From the NCBI GenBank assembly GCA_905178155.1, contig CAJINV010000001.1:920637-984636 (forward strand): DNA of 64,000 nt, in the 5' to 3' direction. Under the pieces are notes generated by a model. The model was not told where the DNA came from. It was given only the letters and a program-made list of their open reading frames with translations, and searched no databases. Positions 57,464 to 64,000 of the stretch are shown here, one piece after another (position 1 is the stretch's first letter; every line of letters starts with the position of its first letter). The translations under genes were made by a program, and so were the position numbers. The DNA is from Amoebophrya sp. A120. Taxonomy: Eukaryota > Sar > Dinophyceae > Syndiniales > Amoebophryaceae.

Positions 57464-58456
57464 TTATCGCAAACCCGACCCTCCGGCACTCGCGGCCGCG
57501 AGCATCGAGTACGCTGCCAACATCCAGGCTTCGGGCTGCCGCGGCGCAATCTGCAGTGCGGAGATTGGTGGGTGCACCTGGTGCAAAAATTTTTCGTGGT
57601 CCAGCAGTTGTTCTTCTGACGCAACGGCCGTTTTGCTTCGTAATCGTACGCCTTCCGTTACGGGACTGGCAATTTTGTTAGCCGCCTCACCATCTTCCCT
57701 TTCCGGAAGATGCTCGACGATAACGGCGTAAAATGACTGGTCGCTCGTGTTTCGGTGACCGTGTGTTTTTTCTCCTCGTCCTCCCGCCACATGTTGTACC
57801 ACCGGCGTAAACTTCCAGCCCAGTTGCCGCACGGCCCCGGTTTGTTCGTTCACGCACAGCAGCACGCTCCACTTGAAGCCGGGAAACCAGCTGTCGCGGG
57901 CCGACGACTCGGGGCCGTCGAGCGCGAACAGGCCGTCTTGGTGGAGCAGCTCGCGGACCAGCAGAAGGCGGAAGGGAAGGGGGTCCTTGACAAGGTCGGG
58001 GGACTGCACAAACTCGTACACCGGAGCGCGGACTTCGGGGCCTGGAAAAATCGTAATTCGCGTAATTTATCTTCCTCGCTGGTGAACGCGTGCGGAGTAG
58101 ACCAGATCATTTTAGAACAAATCAAATGGAAACAAAAAATGATTTTAGGTAATAAAAATGAAGCCGGTTTTTATCATCTACATAAAAACCTCCGTTTTTG
58201 TACCGAAGCTCGTCGCGCTCTTCGGTAATTTCCCCGGCGTGATTCCCCTAATGGTGTTCGTCTGTAGGTTCGGCAAAACCGACAGCAGCACGTTATCTGG
58301 CCGCAAGTCGAACGGCGTCACGCACAGACCAGCATCTTGGGCAGGTGGGGCGGCGCTGCATTGGCCGGACCCATAGGTGTTGCCCGTTACCATCACTTCC
58401 GCGATTACCCTCTGGGCGAAGAGCGTCAGGAAGAGAAGCTGGCAGAATAACGCCAT
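57464..58456 (-). CDS. Secreted CULT-domain (cereblon C-terminal-like) protein
   Basis: Exon 1 (58456-58204) starts at an ATG with a clear signal peptide (MALFCQLLFLTLFAQRVIA). Exon 2 (58041-57464) follows a TTTTTCCAG acceptor; using the donor TTCG|GTACAA the join is canonical and in frame. Exon 2 contains the CULT signature: LLHQDGLFALDGPESSARDS, WFPGFKWSVLLC, LGWKFTP and FYAVIVEHLPE, in the order and spacing of the ligand-binding domain of cereblon. The paired zinc cysteines of cereblon are not obvious here (only one Cys near WSVLLC). Known CULT families include secreted eukaryotic members with signal peptides; this fits that group rather than the E3-ligase adaptor. The Trp residues that build the aromatic cage appear partly kept (WFPGF, KWS, GWKF). 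Ligand unknown. Confidence 0.7.
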
Positions 58457-58519
58457 TTTCGCTTCGCTCGTTTCTTCAAGGAGTTTGGAAATTAACGCTC
58501 TTGTGCGTGAAGCGTACAC

Positions 58520-59230
58520 AAAACGAAGGTGCGATCAATTTGTGCGTGCTGCCTACAAAGAGTTCAGATTTTCATACAAGTGTCGATGTCCATGTCAGTA
58601 CGGGGGGAGAGGAGAAGACGCGGCTCGTCTTAGTGTAGTGTGGGGTCATGCTAATATAGTGCTTGTGTTCTATCCTGCGCTGACTAGTAATGAGAGCTGC
58701 TCGACGAAGAAGTGGATTTTCAAAACTTGGACTTGCCTTCTCATCCATAGGATACGGACTTTCGTGTGTGATCGAGCTGCTTTCGATTCCTTATCAGCTA
58801 CAAGAGCTGCTTTTGATTCCTTTGGTAAGCAGCTACAAGAGTGATCATTCCGTATTGAATGTCAATTTTACCTTCCTCGATGTACAAGTGAAATTAGGAT
58901 GAAAAGGTCATATTCATCACATGAAACCGAGGCGTGCGGTCTGCGGTGCGCTTGTACTAGTTACGAATCACCATTCAAGCAGCTGGACGAACCGAGAAGT
59001 CTCAGTGGGGCCCACCGAAAGAAAGTCGAACCGAGTTCATTCTGGGGGGACGCTGCACGGGATAGGTTCGTGGGTCCCAGTCGTCTCGACGATTTGTTTT
59101 TTCTTGAAAAACATATTTATATGCGCAACTCACGTCCTCCGAACACCCATATGCTAGAAATGAGCACCGATCAGCGACAGACAATTGTGGCCTGTTCCGC
59201 CATGACACTAGGAGGTACACACGGAACTAG
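58520..59230. other. Spacer, nothing firmly supported
   Basis: Lies between the glycosyltransferase-like gene and the CULT gene. A short coiled-coil exon at about 59335-59267 (FELEVKTVQRQLEEINSAKI, followed by GTAAGT) suggests the glycosyltransferase transcript may continue into this interval, but no further exon was found. Confidence 0.3.
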
Positions 59231-59266
59231 ATGCCAGTTGCAGGTAATTTAGTACTTACTATCTTT

Positions 59267-62200
59267 GCGCTGTTTATTTCTTCCAGCTGGCGCTGCACGG
59301 TCTTCACCTCCAGTTCAAATGACACCATAGTGACTACAGTGTCTGAATTCCTCCTGATAATAGGCCAGCTGGAGCAGCAGACTGCGCTCCATCTTGTGAA
59401 TGATAACTGGCGGGCCTTCGTAGGCTGCGCAGCGGTCGACCCGGGCCTCCAGGCCGTGGTCTGGGATTTCCACTGGCCACTCCAAGCACATCCCGTACTC
59501 CGGGTCATTCACGAGAGGCCGCAAGCTGGCCGTGCGACACCACCCGGAAGGCTGGTGGGCATGGGGGAACGGCTGCAGAGGAGGGTCGACGTGAGGGAGT
59601 TTTTCTTGGTCAGCTTTTGGATTTTCAGCGTTCTGCTCAAACAACGAGGTTGTTCGGAACAGAGCGCCCATCCATGTAGTATTTGCGTCTACTTGCCCTG
59701 CATCCTCTGCACCCCTTACTTCCTCGCCCTTACCTACAACTCCGTTTCGAATTTGCTGTAGCAAAACATACTTCTGTTCCTCTACTGCCAAGTCTTGCGT
59801 CACCCTCTGGAAGGGTTCGTAAAATTTTGAGACCGCGAGTTGGTGCGCACCACGTGGGGACGGGTGTATTACGCTGTCGTCTACTTCTATTGCATTCTCC
59901 CCCTGCTCTAGTGCTATCGACGCAGTTTCGTCTGCTCCATCTTCCACTGGCTTCTTCGCATTCCACCCTTGGTGTTTCTCGTCGATGGCGTACAGCTGCT
60001 CGCCCTTGATCGCTCGACCCTTCGAGCGAAACTGCACTTCCAGGTAATAATTCCACTGGCAACGGTATCGCCAGAAAGAAAAATTGTTTCACCGTAAACT
60101 TGCAATGCAGAAAATGCATCTCACACGTGTTTATCTTGCTACACACGCAAGACAATGGATTTTTACTTTTAGCTGCGTTTTCACTTAGGAGCACTGCATG
60201 CCAAATTTTCTCGTCTGTCATGTAGAACTACAAACTTGTGATGCAAAACCTGCAAAAGAAAATTGTTCATACTTTTACAGTGAAACACTTTATTTTTCGT
60301 GGGATAAGCGGTCGAGCACAAACGGCTCCAGAACGCGAAGGGCGTCACTGCGGAAAAAGACGTACAGCAGCCCGGCGCCGATCCCGTTCTCGTCGTAAAA
60401 CCCGTTCAGGCCATTATGGAGATATCCTGAGTAAAAATGTCCCCACACCAGAGTTAAGATGGGAAATCTGCTAGACAAGTCAGCCAGCTTTGGTTGTTTC
60501 GCATGACAAATTTGTCCTTGTAGTGTAATCCTGTTGAGCTAGTTCCGAAGCATCACAGATCTAGCATGTCATGCTGATCCTAGCATCAGAAATTCCAAAA
60601 CACTACTAGAAAATAGCTTTCATGCGGCTCCGCATGAGAGACTTTTTTGGCGTGCAGATTTGCATGACAACTCTGGGGTGGGGACGTTTTTACTCAGGAT
60701 AGGAGGTCCGTTTTCGGCACGGACCTGTTGTCGGGCAGGAAATTCCGGTTTTCGTTGATTTGCGTTTCCGTCACGGGCAGATATTCCAACAAAAGGAGAA
60801 TCCGCGTATCAAATGTAAAAATGTCTGGGTCTCGAAGATTAGAACTTGTCATGCTAAATCTGAATGATGCAAAAATCTGTGTTGCGTGAGTACCAAAATC
60901 TGTCCGCTTTTGACCAAGTTGAGAGGGAGTTTCTCATGGAGGAAAGGCATGATAGAGACCTCAAAGAGCCTGCCATGCTGGGTCTCGCATTCCAGATCTC
61001 ATGGGTCATGGAAAATCTGCATCACAAATCTCGTATTCTTCCAGACCCAGACATTTTTACATTTGATACCGCGCAAAGGGCGACAACTCTTCCGCCGCTT
61101 GCGTGGTTACTCGAGCGACCAGCCGGTTAGATTTCTGGAGGGGAATCTTATGATCGCTAGGGTCTTGTTTTTCTGAGTCCTCTTCTTCAGGGGACTGCTT
61201 TATTTCTTTTTTTTTGTCCTCTTCAAACACCAAATAGCGGCTTTCGATGAACTTTCTTCTATTTTGAAAACGACGAGTTGATGATGGTAGAACCGCTGTA
61301 CTTGTGTGGTCCAGCCCGGTCGTTGTACCACTTCTAGCCCTGGCAGATTCAATCTCGTCGGACTGCTGGCTCAATTGTTCTTCTAACGTGGCAGAGAAAC
61401 CAGCGATTTCTCTTTTAGGAGGCGTTCTGATCTTCGTGAAAATCAGAAAGCCCTCGTGAACGAAATGGTAGTCCCCGTTCGTGAAGAAGACGCTATCGAA
61501 TTTCGGATGTTCTTGTGTCTGTTCTTCCGCTCCTTCCATCGACAGTGTCTTGGCCTCGCCCTGATCGCAGAATTTAGAAGTCGAAGTACAACTAGAACTA
61601 CTGCTATCAAAAAACAGTCCATTTCTCGCCCTCTTCCTTCCGTCGGTCACGTACGCGAGCAGGTGCAAGACGCGAAACGGGTTGAAGACCACCATGTCGA
61701 GTTTATCCTGAGGACAAACGAACTCCCCCAGCACTCCAGAGTCAGGGTGGGGATTTCGCAACACAAGTCTAAAAGTTTTGGGCGCCGCGCATCACAAGTT
61801 GCTGCAGTCCGTAGTGTAAGTAGAAGTGCAGGTCATAAATAAGAAGGACAGCCGCATCTCAAATCCATTGTTTCATCCTATAATTTCCAGCACTACAAAT
61901 TCCAAAACACGACTAGGAATGCCACTCATGGGAATCCGCATTACAAATGGAAATGCTCATGTTCAGTTCCTGTCGCTGTCACTGCCAATCTGCATGACAA
62001 CTGTGAGGAGCAGGTGCAGGTGAGGTCGTTTTTGCAAATGATAAAGCTCCAGACAGAAGAACGCGTCGTACCGGCCGACCTCCGCCAGCTCCAGCAGCGC
62101 AAACCTTGTCATCGCCGCCAGCCCGTATCGCCACTTGTCCGCGACTTTGCTGCTCCAGTGGGACTTGTGCATGTGCTGTAGCAGTTTCCGCTTCAAAGGG

Positions 62201-64000
62201 TAATTCACCACGTGGACCCCGAGGGAGCGCAACTTCTGGTACTGGCGGATGGTCAGCGGGTACTTCGGAGACAGGCACAGATTCCTGACCTTCGGAGACT
62301 GTGGGGTCTTTCCGCAGTCTATGGCCGCGTGGAGCAAATTCGATGGACTGACATCTTGTTGGAGTGCGGGTTTCTGCTGAACTGTACTTCCATCGGCGTG
62401 TGCCGCGGGGAGAGTGGTACTGGTCGTGTCTACTGCATCTTTTACTCTTCCCGAAGAAGCTTTGATGTTGCTTGGGTCCTTCGCTTGCCCCTTTTGCTCG
62501 ATGTGGCTTACCGCTTCTCTATACAGTTCGGCGAGTTGCTGGGTGAGGTCCGGCGCATCTTCGTCGCTCTCTGTGACGCGGTTCTGCACCCAGTGACGCT
62601 GCATGGGGGCGTAGAAGTCTTCTTCGTAACTGTATTATGTTGTTTTTTTTTTATATGTATCAACTGTAATCTAAAAAGACCGAAAATGTGTTTTTAGAAA
62701 AACGTCGGATGCAATTGCAAAGTACCATGATCAACACACGATTGGGATTTGAGATGAAAGGTCCACCTACGAGGAAATAAACAAGATGAAGACAATAGAG
62801 GTTTCTGAAAAAGTTTTGTTTAAGCACCTTGATGTGGTTGAGATACCGTCCTGGGTCTGGTACTTTTTCGGGGTGAACATAGTCCGGATCGGTCAGAAGC
62901 TCCGCAATTTTCACTGGGTCGGTTTCCTCGTCCTCTTCTGGAAGTACGTTTGTCGCAAAGAGCCGGGCGAGCGAACCAAAGTGACGGTCGGCTGCGGTAG
63001 TTTCGTGCTCTTTTCTCTCCGAAGAAGTGGTCGACCACGTAGCAATTTCTTTAGGCGTTCCACATTGCGCGTCTACTTTAACAGTCTCGACATCTTCATG
63101 TTCTTGCGTATGAACATCTTTTCCTTCCTCCATTTCGACGTTCTTTTGCTGTGTCGTTTTCAGCTGCGCCAAAACTTCTTCCTCTTCCCGTGTCACGCCA
63201 TCCGTTTTCGAGAAAATCGCATCCAGCTCGAATTCTTGCCGGCTCGGGCTGGTAACGAGCAGGAAAAAATCCACCCCGTACTCGCGCAAATATCGCAGGC
63301 CCGCCTGTTGCCAGAAGGCGAGCAGCCCGCCGTCCTTCTTGCCAAACTGCAGGGCGAGTGCGGCTTTGGACGCGGATCCCATGTCGATCGAGGCTTTGAA
63401 CAGGTCGCTCATCAGGTGTGCGTTGATTCCGATCGCGAACCGCTTGCGCTTTTGCTGAGGGGTATGGGGTTCATTCTTCAACTTCATCATACCTTCTGGT
63501 TCTGGTGGCGCATCAAAGTTTTCCCGCGGTGCTTCCCTTGTTGCGTCGGATCCATCTGTGGCAGTTGCGACAAAAGGATCACTTTGCTTTCCCGCCGTGG
63601 TGTCGTTCCTTGCCTTCGCCGCGTCCGCGGAATTTCTAGAGGCTTCGTCTGGCAGCTTAATATTCCTGTGAAACAGGTTCACGTTCCTCAGGGTGCTCTT
63701 CACGGTCCAATCATCCTCGTAACATGCCTCGAACGCACCGTCAGCTCCACGACAACGCGGCGCCGCGATCCACTCCGAGGTGTTCAGCTGACGTAAAGCT
63801 TTCTGGTTGAAGGCAGACTCGGCAAGGATGGTTTCGAGTCGATTCTGCTGCACCACGACCTCCCGGGTCTCATCATCTGCACCAGGTTCGGAACCGGACG
63901 GTCTATCTTTTTCTTTTCCACTGTTGTAGCCCGCATCATATTTTGTAGCTCTTGTTCTACTTCCAGTTGTCCCTCCTTTTGCCCGATGCAGCAGCAGGAG
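59267..64000 (-). CDS. GT-A glycosyltransferase-like protein (GT8/glycogenin-like), partial
   Basis: The 5' end is beyond the window; the frame is open through 64000. Exons: 64000-62828, about 62629-62044, 61703-61069, 60806-60702, 60422-60307, 60065 to about 59315, and perhaps a final coiled-coil exon to 59267. The recognisable core spans three exons: a Lys/Arg-rich helix and SLGVHVVNYPLKRKLL, then KWRYGLAAMTRFALLELAEV, GRYDAFFCLELDMVVFNPF (position of the metal-binding DxD, here LELDMV), FDSVFFTNGDYHFVHEGFL, and FYDENGIGAGLLYVFF. This is the order seen in glycogenin/GT8-type enzymes, but the DxD is altered and large charged inserts are present, so activity is uncertain. Four introners (61704, 60807, 60423, 60066) all keep frame; the one at 60066 hides an apparent stop after VLDRL. 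Subfamily unproven. Confidence 0.55.
60066..60306. mobile_element. Introner-like element, singleton family J
   Basis: Ends TATCGCCAGAAAGAAAAATT and TTATTTTTCGTGGGATA; arms pair across AGAAAGAAAAATTGTTTCAC. Flanks AACGG and AGCGG match at 4 of 5. Excision gives FVLDRCQWNYY in frame; without it the gene would appear to stop at 60290. Confidence 0.85.
60423..60701. mobile_element. Introner-like element, family F
   Basis: Arms TATCCTGAGTAAAAATGTCC and GGGGACGTTTTTACTCAGGA. Flanks GGAGA and GGAGG match at 4 of 5. Excision gives PKTDLHNGLNG in frame. Confidence 0.9.
60807..61068. mobile_element. Introner-like element, family A
   Basis: Ends TATCAAATGT and ATTTGATA; arms TGTCTGGGTCTCGAAG and TTCCAGACCCAGACA. 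Perfect duplication CCGCG. Excision gives LSPFARILLL in frame. Confidence 0.9.
61704..62043. mobile_element. Introner-like element, family F variant
   Basis: Ends TATCCTGAGGACAAACG and CGTTTTTGCAAATGATA; arms weakly paired (CCCCCAGC..., GTGAGG...). Flanks GAGTT and AAGCT match at 3 of 5. Excision gives FCLELDMVVF in frame at the expected DxD site. Confidence 0.75.

Noticed and set aside
60290-60306. Stop after VLDRLSHEK as the end of the glycosyltransferase gene
   Set aside because: The last residues come from a family-J introner; excision continues the frame into the 60065-59315 exon.
953-62043. Repeated TGTCTGGGTCTGG arms as a CRISPR-like or tandem array
   Set aside because: Copies are kilobases apart, paired as inverted ends with target duplications, and sit in eukaryotic coding exons; there are no regular spacers.
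19695-62829. A general rule that conventional introns end one base after AG
   Set aside because: Several joins looked one base off, but some (for example 7653-7518 and the CULT intron) became canonical with another donor, so a rule is not supported.
62848-62861. TGGGTCTGG at 62.85 kb as another family-A arm
   Set aside because: It encodes part of an open exon (VPDPGRY) and has no partner arm or duplication nearby.

Overview
The window reads as nuclear DNA of a protist, most likely a dinoflagellate and most probably an Amoebophrya-like syndinian. The basis is threefold. Every recognisable gene (about 17) lies on the minus strand, as in dinoflagellate unidirectional gene arrays. The genes are intron-rich and carry low-complexity Ser/Gly/Asp/Glu tails. 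Coding exons are also split by dozens of short terminal-inverted-repeat elements of the introner type known from marine protists, including Amoebophrya. The species call is inference; the strand bias and the elements are seen directly.

Layout, from the high coordinate end downward (direction of transcription): a glycosyltransferase-like gene cut by the window edge (64000 to about 59.3 kb); a secreted CULT-domain protein (58.46-57.46 kb); a J-domain/thioredoxin-like membrane protein (56.74-53.1 kb); a gene-poor interval with a hairpin-rich 1.4 kb block between 51-bp direct repeats (51.2-52.7 kb); a condensin II G2-like HEAT protein (50.94-43.5 kb) followed by an unrecognised reading frame that may be its 3' part (43.4-40.05 kb); a phytanoyl-CoA dioxygenase-like gene (38.83-36.19 kb) and, 4.5 kb away, a partial copy of its first exon (34.29-34.18 kb); an acidic membrane-anchored low-complexity protein (33.8-30.9 kb); a Ser-rich hypothetical (30.7-30.1 kb); a small two-exon gene (29.2-28.76 kb); a long gene-poor stretch (24.7-28.7 kb); hypothetical and secreted candidates (24.65-19.7 kb); a multi-exon hypothetical (18.4-14.8 kb); a 15-exon SLOG/2TM (DUF4231-like) gene (13.9-6.7 kb); RPA2 (5.4-3.4 kb); and an RPxSA-repeat protein (2.8-0.17 kb).

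The dominant signal is a set of 43 introner-like elements (115-621 bp) in at least eleven inverted-repeat families. Nearly all start TATN and end NATA and are flanked by a 5-bp target duplication. In 39 of them, removing the element plus one duplication copy by hand restores one continuous reading frame, often across a recognisable protein motif. They therefore behave as introns without GT-AG ends, presumably defined by the hairpin their ends form in the transcript. Families with different ends share internal GCAT(G/C/T)ACAA motifs. Elements occur in both orientations, some are nested, and one pair of paralogous exons differs by presence or absence of an element.

The genes do not form one pathway. 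They cover DNA replication and chromosome structure (RPA2, condensin), protein folding, glycosylation, lipid or small-molecule hydroxylation and possible nucleotide-ligand signalling at a membrane. No rRNA, tRNA or CRISPR array was seen.
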